Of a stretch of DNA of 50,661 nt, positions 1-5,714 are shown piece by piece. The notes below the pieces were generated by a model that was not told where the DNA came from, did not search any database, and was given only the letters and a program-made list of their open reading frames with translations. This stretch comes from Bacilli bacterium. Lineage in GTDB: Bacteria; Bacillota_I; Bacilli_A; RF39; UBA660. Within the stretch, counting starts at the first letter, position 1, and the number at the start of each line of letters is the position of its first letter. The translations under genes and the position numbers were made by a program. The stretch covers positions 1-50,661 of the forward strand of contig CAAGQJ010000025.1 of assembly GCA_900772095.1 (NCBI GenBank), read 5' to 3'.

Positions 1-232
1 CTGTCGGACGGTCTCCACCAAGGATGCTCCACCTGTCCTGCTGGACAGATTACGCATCCTTTTTTCATTTTCATTATTTCTGTTCTAGGTAAAAAGAAAA
101 TACCTGTTGCACACCCTCTGTCTCATGTCAAGGAGCTTCCCTACGGGACTCCTCCTTTGACATTCGCCTTATTAGGGTGTGCACCTTCAGGAGGCGAGGC
201 GAGTTCGCCTTAAAATCAAGGAGGAATAAAAT
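1..232 (+). promoter_or_regulatory. structured leader module, copy 1 (left part outside window)
   Basis: First of four long repeated intergenic modules. The window opens inside hairpin P2. P3 (about 22-60) has arms GGATGC/GCATCC with inner TGTCC/GGACA and ends in TTTTTT, the form of an intrinsic terminator or attenuator. P4 joins GCACACCCT (about 113) to AGGGTGTGC (about 174) and encloses a hairpin TGTCAAGGAG...CTCCTCCTTTGACA with a TCCC/GGGA tip. P5 is AGGCG/CGCCT at about 196-211, followed by AGGAGGAATA and the start codon at 233. All these are read directly; function is inferred from conservation among the copies. Confidence 0.75.
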
Positions 233-565
233 ATGGAATTTAAATTATCATTCAAGGACTGGAACATTGAACGCATGACAGGATATAAGCCTATGACAAC
301 ATGCTACATGGATTTCAGCATTGCAGAAGCTTTTGGAGAATCAGCAGTACTAGAAACATATGAGTCACTTATGGAACAGATGAAATGTGACTACAGATGG
401 CTAACTGAATTTGTCATGGCTCTCAACTGGAAGATTTGGGAGCATTATGAAACCAATGAAAGACTAGCAGAAATATATAATTCTCTTTGGGAACAGGCAC
501 AGAATTATGCATGTAATAACCTATATGGAGATGAACTCAACTATTTCTACAGTACAACAGATTAA
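233..565 (+). CDS. conserved conjugative-element protein of unknown function
   Basis: A 110-residue acidic soluble protein starting 8 bases after an AAGGAGGAA ribosome binding site. The pattern TGYKPxTTxxMDFSIAEAFG near residues 17-36, an aromatic-rich middle (LNWKIWEHYE) and the ending GDELNYFYSTTD resemble a small protein I have seen repeatedly in clostridial conjugative elements; that resemblance is from memory and unsearched. No signal peptide, membrane segment or nucleotide-binding motif is visible. It is the first complete gene of the + strand arm and stands alone behind leader copy 1, 45 bases before the MazF-like gene, so the two probably share a transcript. Function unknown. Confidence 0.8.
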   Translation: MEFKLSFKDWNIERMTGYKPMTTCYMDFSIAEAFGESAVLETYESLMEQMKCDYRWLTEFVMALNWKIWEHYETNERLAEIYNSLWEQAQNYACNNLYGDELNYFYSTTD

Positions 566-610
566 GTATAAGAAAAAAAAAGAAATCTTATTATGGAGGA
601 GGAAAATATT

Positions 611-1042
611 ATGGATTATAGTAACAATATCAAGAAAGGTGACATCTTCTATGTCGCCTATGCAAAGGATTATATAAACGGAGATGATGATACAGGAAGA
701 CCTGCAATCATTGTATCAAGTGATTCATTGAATCTTCATAGTGAGTATGTGAAGGTGGTGTATCTTACCACAAAGCAGAAGAAGCCAATGCCGACTCATA
801 CATTTATATACTGTAAGAAGCCTTCAATGGCTCTGTGCGAGACGATTGATACAATCGAGAAGAGCAGACTAGGAACTTACATAAGAACGCTGACTAATGA
901 TGAAATGTATAGAATTGACTGCTGTATCATGTGTTCACTAGGTATTGATTTTCAGACAGCCATTGAACTAAAAACTGAAAGAGACCTTTACAAGAAACTG
1001 TATAAGGAACTTCTTGGAAAAGTTGTTAAAAGTATGGATTAA
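611..1042 (+). CDS. MazF/PemK-family toxin-like protein
   Basis: A 143-residue protein with the MazF/PemK fold signature: KGDIFYVAY at the N terminus, then GRPAIIVSSDSLN, VKVVYLTTKQKK, a CETIDTIEKSRLG strand and a helical end. MazF toxins are sequence-specific endoribonucleases; the conserved Arg of GRPAIIV and the Thr pair after VVYL are present. I chose the ATG at 611 rather than an upstream in-frame ATG at 593, because 593 sits inside the ribosome binding site (GGAGGAGG at 596-603) that correctly serves 611. No MazE-like antitoxin lies beside it: the upstream gene does not look like one. It may therefore act alone, or against phage or host RNA. The stop codon lies in the loop of a terminator. 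Confidence 0.75.
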   Translation: MDYSNNIKKGDIFYVAYAKDYINGDDDTGRPAIIVSSDSLNLHSEYVKVVYLTTKQKKPMPTHTFIYCKKPSMALCETIDTIEKSRLGTYIRTLTNDEMYRIDCCIMCSLGIDFQTAIELKTERDLYKKLYKELLGKVVKSMD

Positions 1043-1057
1043 CTTCCATACTTTTTA
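1030..1057 (+). terminator. intrinsic terminator overlapping the toxin stop codon
   Basis: AAGTATGG (1030-1037) pairs with CCATACTT (1046-1053) and is followed by TTTTAT. The TAA of the MazF-like gene is in the loop. Confidence 0.75.
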
Positions 1058-1059
1058 TA

Positions 1060-1477
1060 TCTGCGAAACGGTATCAGCCTTTTCCTCTGGAAAAGGCTTC
1101 TTCTATATTTTTGTGCGGTGCACCTTCCGTTGCTCCTTCGACTGCACCGCACAGGCTCGTCAGCTTTGCTTCCTCACCTAATCATTTTCATTATCGATGG
1201 TCTAGTCAAATAAAAATTCAAAAGATCAGGTGCAGTGCCCCTCGTTGCTCTTCGGACGCTCTGCACCAAGGATGCTCCACCTGTCCTGCCGTACAGACTC
1301 CACATCCTTTTTCATTGTCATTATTTATGATCTAGCTTAAAAGAAAATACCTGTTGCACACCCTTGTCTCTGTCAAGGAGCTTCCCTTCGGGACTCCTCC
1401 TTTGACATTCGCCTTTAAGGGCGTGCACCTATAGGAGGCGAGGCTGAGACGCCGTTAAAATTTAGGAGGAATAAAGT
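1060..1477 (+). promoter_or_regulatory. structured leader module, copy 2 (complete)
   Basis: Order of parts: a hairpin AGCCTTTTCC/GGAAAAGGCT (1076-1098); P1 GTGCGGTGCA (1113-1122) with TGCACCGCAC (1143-1152); an A/T-rich TCATTTTCATTAT...TCTAG stretch; P2 GGTGCAG (1229) with CTGCACC (1261-1267); P3 GGATG (1270) with CATCC (1303) then T-rich; a second TCATTNTCATTATT...ATCTAG stretch; P4 GCACACCCTT (1356-1365) with AAGGGCGTGC (1417-1426), holding one A-C mismatch; an inner hairpin 1371-1407; then the conserved AGGAGGCGAGG motif, and TTTAGGAGGAATA before the ATG at 1478. Compared with copies 3 and 4, P1 changes on both arms (CGG/CCG here, CTT/AAG there). Confidence 0.8.
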
Positions 1478-1936
1478 ATGAACAAAAAGTATGATGAAAT
1501 TGTGAAGTTACCATGTGACAAGTTGGCACAGACAATGAGTGACATCACCTATCTTTATGAGGAGACTAAAGTGCCAAAACAGCACTACAAGAAATTCCTA
1601 GATGAATGTGTACAGGAGGAATTGGACACAATCGTCAACAACAGAATCCTTGAAGTCTATGTGAAGACAATCAAGCAGATTATTGAGGAATCACCACTGC
1701 TTTTCGTCAAGGCACTTATGTGCATTGATAAGAAAATCAACCCTTCTAGCATGAGACCATATGAACAACAGGCTCTTATCGTATGTGCTTCACAGTTTGT
1801 AGAAGGAAAGAAGAAAGTGCAGTATCTTGATGATTCAGTGTATGAATTATTTGATGAAATCATCAACAACGGAACAAAAAGAATTCTCGAATTATCTGAT
1901 GATGAAGATGAAACCAATGACAAGGAATTGAATTAA
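1478..1936 (+). CDS. unknown acidic, helical protein
   Basis: A 152-residue protein starting 8 bases after AGGAGG. It is rich in Glu, Asp and Lys, predicted helical throughout, with no Cys pair, membrane segment or nucleotide motif, and it ends in a very acidic tail (LSDDEDETNDKELN). I do not recognise the family. It is the first gene of the unit behind leader copy 2 and is followed after 15 bases by a 56-residue gene, so the two form a small operon. Acidic small proteins in leading regions of conjugative elements are often anti-restriction or DNA-mimic proteins, but nothing here beyond charge supports that. Confidence 0.75.
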   Translation: MNKKYDEIVKLPCDKLAQTMSDITYLYEETKVPKQHYKKFLDECVQEELDTIVNNRILEVYVKTIKQIIEESPLLFVKALMCIDKKINPSSMRPYEQQALIVCASQFVEGKKKVQYLDDSVYELFDEIINNGTKRILELSDDEDETNDKELN

Positions 1937-1951
1937 GGGAGGAATAAGAAA

Positions 1952-2122
1952 ATGGAAGATTTACTAAAAAAAATGTTTATGTTTGCAATGTCTGCAAAAC
2001 CCGATGATGTATTATGCATGTACATCGAAGAGACAGGCGAGACATATAAATTCAGTTATTATGAAGTTCTTGATATAGTATTTCTTGGAAAACTGCCAGA
2101 AAGATTTGAAATAAAAGAGTAA
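1952..2122 (+). CDS. small unknown protein (56 aa)
   Basis: A short gene with a good ribosome binding site (GGGAGGAATAAGAAA) placed 15 bases after the preceding stop codon. The product begins MEDLLKKMFMFAMSAKPDDV and ends GKLPERFEIKE; the middle alternates Tyr, Glu and Thr and may form a short beta structure. No known domain is visible. Position and spacing indicate co-transcription with the 152-residue gene, and a strong hairpin terminator begins 7 bases after the stop. Confidence 0.7.
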   Translation: MEDLLKKMFMFAMSAKPDDVLCMYIEETGETYKFSYYEVLDIVFLGKLPERFEIKE

Positions 2123-2128
2123 TCAGCG

Positions 2129-2154
2129 AAGAGGGGAGACATCTCCCCTCTTTC
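2129..2154 (+). terminator. intrinsic terminator
   Basis: AAGAGGGGAGA and TCTCCCCTCTT form an 11 bp perfect stem with a 2-base spacer and are followed by TTTC. It closes the two-gene unit before leader copy 3. Confidence 0.7.
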
Positions 2155-2159
2155 AACTG

Positions 2160-2589
2160 TTTTCTGCGAATCGGTATCAGCCTTTTCCTTAGGAAAAGGC
2201 TTCTTTTATATTTTTGTGCTTGCACCCTCCGTTGCCTCTCCGACTGCAAGCACAAGCTCGTCAGCTGAAGCTTCCTCGCCAATTCATTTTCATTCATTAT
2301 TGTTCTAGTAAATAAAAAATTTAAATGATCAGGTGCAGACTCCCTCGGTGCACCTCGGACCTTCTGCACCTTCATAGATGCTCCGCCTGTCCTGCTGGAC
2401 AGACTCCGCATCCTTTTTTTCATTTTCATTATTTTAGATCTAGCTGAAAAGAAAATGCCTGTTGCACACCCTTTGTCTCATGTCAAGGAGCTTCCCGTTG
2501 GGACTCCTCCTTTGACATTCGACTTTTTCAAGGGTGTGCACCCAGAGGAGGCGAGGCGAGCACGCCTTAAAATTGAGGAGGAATAGAAC
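2160..2589 (+). promoter_or_regulatory. structured leader module, copy 3 (complete)
   Basis: Same order of hairpins as copy 2: AGCCTTTTCC/GGAAAAGGCT (about 2179-2201), P1 GTGCTTGCA/TGCAAGCAC (about 2217-2253), P2 GGTGCAGA/TCTGCACC (about 2332-2369), a P3 terminator-like hairpin ending in TTTTTTT at about 2419, P4 GCACACCCTT/AAGGGTGTGC fully paired (about 2463-2539), an inner hairpin whose loop is GTT instead of TTC with the TCCC/GGGA stem kept, P5 AGGCG/CGCCT (about 2555-2568), then GAGGAGGAATA and the ATG at 2590. Confidence 0.8.
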
Positions 2590-2844
2590 ATGAAATACAC
2601 AGAATTAGAACTAAAAGTAATTGAATCTATTGGTGGTTTTCTAAATTATGGTGATTTAGAAAGTGACTTAGATGATAACGCAACATATTTCACAATTAAT
2701 GAAATTAATATCGAGCCTAAGAAATTGAGAGGTGTATTATCAAGTCTTGAACGAAAGCATTTAATTTATAAGGATTTTGTTGGTGAACCATTATTTATTG
2801 TTACAGATTTTGGAATTAAAGAGTATTACAGAATTTATGGATAA
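2590..2844 (+). CDS. small winged-helix-like protein, unknown role
   Basis: An 84-residue protein behind leader copy 3, with a strong AGGAGG site. The order helix (ELELKVIESIGG), helix (EPKKLRGVLSSLERKHLIYKD) and a beta-hairpin wing (EPLFIVTDFGIKEYY) is that of a small winged-helix DNA-binding domain of the MarR/PadR kind; this is judged from pattern only. It lacks any effector domain. It could be a transcription factor for this arm or an anti-defence protein. It is followed by the first copy of the short intercistronic repeat. Confidence 0.65.
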   Translation: MKYTELELKVIESIGGFLNYGDLESDLDDNATYFTINEINIEPKKLRGVLSSLERKHLIYKDFVGEPLFIVTDFGIKEYYRIYG

Positions 2845-2858
2845 ATAATTTGAAACAT

Positions 2859-2887
2859 AGTGAAGCGATAACACACAAAACACTAAC
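2859..2887 (+). repeat. short intercistronic repeat, copy a
   Basis: Consensus AGTGARGCGATAACAC followed by TTAAAACACTAATT. This copy reads AGTGAAGCGATAACAC then ACAAAACACTAAC. It lies 25-53 bases upstream of the ATG at 2912. AGTG/CACT can pair around a 10-base loop. Confidence 0.75.
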
Positions 2888-2911
2888 TTTAAGAAAGAAG
2901 GAAAGAAAAAC

Positions 2912-3118
2912 ATGGAATATAACAAAGAGAATTACAAAGGAAGAAGAATCAGACTTTTTCCAAATGATACATACATGAAAAAAGGAATCATCAAAAATGT
3001 TGATGATTTAGGATTCACTATATTGATCACAGAAACTGATGAGATGTCTGGCTACAGAGTAGGAAGCACATATTTTTTCAATCATGCTACAAATCTTAAA
3101 TTCTACTTTCTAGATTAA
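2912..3118 (+). CDS. small basic unknown protein (68 aa)
   Basis: A 68-residue protein after an AAGGAAAG ribosome binding site and the short repeat. The sequence alternates basic and hydrophobic residues with Gly at turns (GRRIRLFPND, KKGIIKNVDDLGFTILITETDE, YRVGSTYFF), which suggests a small SH3-like or OB-like beta barrel. No family is recognised. Length, basic charge and location suit a nucleic-acid or protein-binding accessory factor; that is inference. Confidence 0.65.
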   Translation: MEYNKENYKGRRIRLFPNDTYMKKGIIKNVDDLGFTILITETDEMSGYRVGSTYFFNHATNLKFYFLD

Positions 3119-3130
3119 AGGTAAGCATAA

Positions 3131-3172
3131 TGATGAATAAAGCGATTGGAAGTTCACAAGTTATATTCATCA
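3131..3172 (+). other. inverted repeat in intergenic gap
   Basis: ATGATGAATA and TATTCATCAT form a perfect 10 bp inverted repeat around a spacer of about 22 bases, between the genes ending at 3118 and starting at 3258. No T-run follows, so it may be an operator or an RNA hairpin rather than a terminator. Confidence 0.45.
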
Positions 3173-3201
3173 TGCTGGAGCATTAACAAAGTAAATAACA
3201 T

Positions 3202-3231
3202 AGTGAGGCGATAACACTTAGAACACCAAAT
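3202..3231 (+). repeat. short intercistronic repeat, copy b
   Basis: AGTGAGGCGATAACAC followed by TTAGAACACCAA; it ends 27 bases before the ATG at 3258. Confidence 0.75.
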
Positions 3232-3257
3232 TTCTGATTAAAAAGGAGACAAGAAAA

Positions 3258-3815
3258 ATGGGATTAGATATGTTCTTAATAAGAAGCAAGAAAGTGAAAG
3301 GATTATCATTCGATAAAGTTTTTGAAGATGGTGATTTTGAAGATGTAGGTTATTGGAGAAAGGCAAATCAGATTCATAATTGGTTTGTTCAGAATGTACA
3401 GGGTGGAAAAGATGATTGCGAATTCTACGAGGTGTCACAATCAAAACTGATTGAATTAAGAGATACATGTCAGAAGGTAATAGACACTGCAATCATTGAA
3501 GATGGGTATATCCTTGATTACAAATCTTTTGGAGATGATATTGAAAAAATCAAGGAAAGAGAGAAAAAGAATGGACGTGATGTCCAGGTGGTGCAGAAAG
3601 ATGGATATATTAAGGTATATGTGCCTGGCAGAGTGATAAAGAATGCTGATATGGTTGCTGAACTGTTGCCAACTGCTGAAGGGTTCTTCTTCGGCAGAAA
3701 TGAATATGATCAATACTATTTGGAAGACATAAAAGAAACAATTGACATCATCAATAACATTTTAGATGATACTGATTTTAAAGAATATACAATTGCATAC
3801 TGTTCAAGTTGGTAA
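3258..3815 (+). CDS. 'GLDMxL' family phage/plasmid protein, unknown function
   Basis: A 185-residue protein with AAGGAG 8 bases before the start. It begins MGLDMFLI and continues EDVGYWRKANQIHNWFVQNV, then DDCEFYEVS and a Leu/Arg/Cys helix: the hallmark order of a widespread phage and plasmid hypothetical family known to me from its GLDMYL start and YWRKAN.IHKWFV core. No enzymatic function is established for the family that I know of. The middle part (about residues 90-130) is a lysine-rich insertion. It stands in the same transcription unit as the 84- and 68-residue genes and is closed by a terminator. Confidence 0.75.
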   Translation: MGLDMFLIRSKKVKGLSFDKVFEDGDFEDVGYWRKANQIHNWFVQNVQGGKDDCEFYEVSQSKLIELRDTCQKVIDTAIIEDGYILDYKSFGDDIEKIKEREKKNGRDVQVVQKDGYIKVYVPGRVIKNADMVAELLPTAEGFFFGRNEYDQYYLEDIKETIDIINNILDDTDFKEYTIAYCSSW

Positions 3816-3826
3816 TAACTAATCAA

Positions 3827-3860
3827 GAAGATTTCCTTTTATAGGATTTCTTCTTTTTTT
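3827..3860 (+). terminator. intrinsic terminator
   Basis: GAAGATTTCC and GGATTTCTTC pair with a central two-base mismatch and are followed by TTTTTTT. It closes the unit that starts behind leader copy 3. Confidence 0.65.
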
Positions 3861-3865
3861 AAAAA

Positions 3866-4239
3866 ATTTCGGTGCTTGCATCCTCCGTTGCCTCTCCGAC
3901 TGCAAGCACAGGCTCGTCAGCTTTGCCTCCTCGCTAAATCATTTTCATTATTTTCTGATCTAGTTAAATAAAAAATCTAAAGATCAGATGCAGATGCCCT
4001 CGTTGCCCTTCGGACCATCTGCATCATGGATGCTCCACCTGTACTGCCGTACAGACTCCGCACCCTTTTTTCATTTTCATTATTTTTAATCTAGCTTAAA
4101 AGAAAATTCCTGTTGCACGCCCTCTGTCTCTGTCAAGGAGCTTCCCTTCGGGACTCCTCCTTTGACATTCGCCTTTTGAGGGCGTGCACCTATAGGAGGC
4201 AAGGCAAGTCGCCTTGATAATTAAAGGAGGAATAAAAAT
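3866..4239 (+). promoter_or_regulatory. structured leader module, copy 4 (complete)
   Basis: P1 is GTGCTTGCA (3872-3880) with TGCAAGCAC (3901-3909). P2 is a perfect 10 bp stem GATGCAGATG (3987-3996) with CATCTGCATC (4016-4025), where copies 2 and 3 have GGTGCAG/CTGCACC, so both arms changed together. P3 has the inner stem TGTAC/GTACA where copy 1 has TGTCC/GGACA. P4 is GCACGCCCTC/GAGGGCGTGC, the G-C version of the A-T pair in copies 1 and 3. P5 is AAGGC/GCCTT where copies 1 and 3 have AGGCG/CGCCT. It ends in AAAGGAGGAATA before the ATG at 4240. Confidence 0.8.
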
Positions 4240-4563
4240 ATGGAAAATTTAGTATCACATGAAGCAATGGTAAAGGAAATCAAGAATCTATGCTGGGACA
4301 ACAGATACCGTGAAGGTATGACAGTAGAACATCTAGCTGAGGAGCTTGATGCACTGGCTGAGGATTTTGATCCTTATGAATACCGTGACAATCTCTTAGG
4401 AGAAGATAATTATATTGATGAAATCATCTATGATTTAAATGATGGAAGATACATCAGTGAATATATGGAATTTCTTCAAATGGTTGCTGAAGAAGATGAA
4501 GACAACAGCGTTGTTGCAGAAATCCTAATGCAGTATTTAAAGAAATATAAGAAAGGATGCTGA
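4240..4563 (+). CDS. unknown acidic protein (107 aa)
   Basis: A strongly acidic, helical 107-residue protein behind leader copy 4. Features: the N-terminal helix MVKEIKNLCWDNRYREGMTVEHLAEELDALAEDFDPYEY, many Asp/Glu pairs in the middle and a basic end (QYLKKYKKGC). No membrane segment or enzymatic motif. The high negative charge would suit a DNA-mimic anti-restriction protein (ArdA-like proteins are long acidic mimics), but there is no recognisable ArdA sequence. The next gene follows after a short-repeat copy, so the two are probably co-transcribed. Confidence 0.7.
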   Translation: MENLVSHEAMVKEIKNLCWDNRYREGMTVEHLAEELDALAEDFDPYEYRDNLLGEDNYIDEIIYDLNDGRYISEYMEFLQMVAEEDEDNSVVAEILMQYLKKYKKGC

Positions 4564-4586
4564 GATGTTCATATCATAAAAATCTG

Positions 4587-4616
4587 AGTGAGGCGATAAC
4601 ACTTAAAACACTAATT
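4587..4616 (+). repeat. short intercistronic repeat, copy c
   Basis: AGTGAGGCGATAACAC followed by TTAAAACACTAATT, the consensus form; it ends 25 bases before the ATG at 4642. Confidence 0.8.
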
Positions 4617-4641
4617 CTTAGATAACAAGGAGAAAAGAAAA

Positions 4642-5241
4642 ATGTGGAACATGAATAGTGGATATAGTGGATACAGTATGAGTAATCGTGCAGTTGATGC
4701 CTATGAAGATGGCGAAATGCCATTGTCTAAATGGACTAAAAAAATGATAATTAGTGAGGTAGTGGAACACGAACACTTCACCGAGGAAGAACTGAAGAAG
4801 TATCCTAAAAAAGTTCTTGAAGAATACTTTCTATTCGAAAGCAGTTGGCATCACACAAGCAAGTTTTGTAATGCAACAGATTTCTATTCTATTGATGAAG
4901 ATATTGCAAAGGAAGGCTCTATTGAAGAATTGGAAGAAATCAAGAAATGCTATGCACCAGAAAGAAAACCAAAGAAAGAGATTAAAAAGTTAGAAGCAAA
5001 AAAAGCACATATTAAATTTCTTGAATGGGGCGGTACTAGATCTCACCCAAAAGCTACAGAGATTGATGCATATGCAGTAATCATTGGAAATTGGGCATAC
5101 TTAGAAAGCGGAAAAAAGAAGAGTGTCTATTCAAATGGTTTTAGAATCATAAAATATCATGATAGAGCACCAAGAGGAACTGCCAATATCTTTAAGAGAA
5201 TCTTGAAGAATCTACCAAATGCAGTAAAAAAGAAAATCTAA
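4642..5241 (+). CDS. unknown basic protein (199 aa)
   Basis: A 199-residue protein with a AAGGAG site and the short repeat upstream. The N terminus has a low-complexity Ser/Tyr/Gly segment (SGYSGYSMSN); residues 40-75 are helical with His and Glu clusters; the middle is Lys-rich; the C-terminal half has a beta-rich piece (EIDAYAVIIGNWAYLESGKKKSVYSNGFRIIKYHD) and ends basic. I do not recognise it. Nothing indicates a membrane or secreted location. It belongs to the unit behind leader copy 4. Confidence 0.65.
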   Translation: MWNMNSGYSGYSMSNRAVDAYEDGEMPLSKWTKKMIISEVVEHEHFTEEELKKYPKKVLEEYFLFESSWHHTSKFCNATDFYSIDEDIAKEGSIEELEEIKKCYAPERKPKKEIKKLEAKKAHIKFLEWGGTRSHPKATEIDAYAVIIGNWAYLESGKKKSVYSNGFRIIKYHDRAPRGTANIFKRILKNLPNAVKKKI

Positions 5242-5257
5242 TGCAATAAAAAAACGA

Positions 5258-5288
5258 AGTGAAGCGATAACACTTAAAACACTAATTC
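5258..5288 (+). repeat. short intercistronic repeat, copy d
   Basis: AGTGAAGCGATAACAC followed by TTAAAACACTAATT; it lies 24 bases before the MIK minicistron start at 5313 and 32 bases before the XRE gene start at 5321. Confidence 0.8.
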
Positions 5289-5320
5289 CCTTATAAAAAA
5301 AGGAGGTTGAAAATGATAAA

Positions 5321-5627
5321 ATGAAAAGTACTGGGGAACATATAAAAGCATTACTCAAGGAGAAAAAGATGACACAGAAACAGTTAGCTGAATTGTCTGG
5401 GGGTGACAGAGAGTGCTTTATCGCATTATATAAAAGGAGACCGTATTCCTTCGGGAGTCACATCAGTAAATGTCGCCTATGCATTAAGTACAACAGTCAA
5501 CCATATTTTAGGCAAGGAAGATATACTAGATTTTTCAAACATAAAACGAATTCTAGAACAAAATAAGAGTAAAATGACAAATGAGGAAAAAGCCGAATTA
5601 ATTAATTTGTTATTCATGAAGAATTAA
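5321..5627 (+). pseudogene. XRE-family HTH regulator, frameshifted in a G5 run
   Basis: The first frame reads MKSTGEHIKALLKEKKMTQ then KQLAELSGG, and the frame starting at 5403 continues VTESALSHYIKGDRIPSGV and an XRE C-terminal part ending ELINLLFMKN. Together they make a normal ~100-residue XRE/Cro-CI regulator: helix 2 and 3 with SGVTESALSHY is the DNA-recognition part. The break is one extra G in GGGGG at 5399-5403 (TCT GGG GTG ACA expected). The ribosome binding site AGGAGG (5301-5306) actually best serves an ATG at 5313 that makes only Met-Ile-Lys and stops at 5324, overlapping the ATG at 5321. It may be a real loss, an on/off slippage site or a sequencing error. Confidence 0.7.
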
Positions 5628-5642
5628 AAGGAGGAAACAACA

Positions 5643-5714
5643 ATGGAAAACGAAGACCTGCTACGTGACTATATGTGCTATGAGTATAAAATGGAGTGTG
5701 ATGATTATGAATGA
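5643..5714 (+). CDS. very small acidic peptide (23 aa) coupled to next gene
   Basis: AAAAGGAGGAAACAACA precedes an ATG at 5643. The peptide MENEDLLRDYMCYEYKMECD ends DYE. Its TGA (5712-5714) overlaps the start of the following 410-residue gene by 8 bases, the usual layout for translational coupling. It could be only a coupling leader; acidic and Cys-containing, no family recognised. Confidence 0.5.
   Translation: MENEDLLRDYMCYEYKMECDDYE

Noticed and set aside
1111..1335. 74-aa open frame in leader copy 2
   Set aside because: It lies wholly in the repeated hairpin module, has no ribosome binding site and is not conserved as an open frame in copies 3 and 4.
2052..2429. 125-aa - strand open frame
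   Set aside because: It crosses a real small gene and leader copy 3; no binding site and no protein-like composition.
1..4240. CRISPR array
   Set aside because: The repeats are ~370 bp and genes lie between them; there are no short spaced repeats or cas genes.
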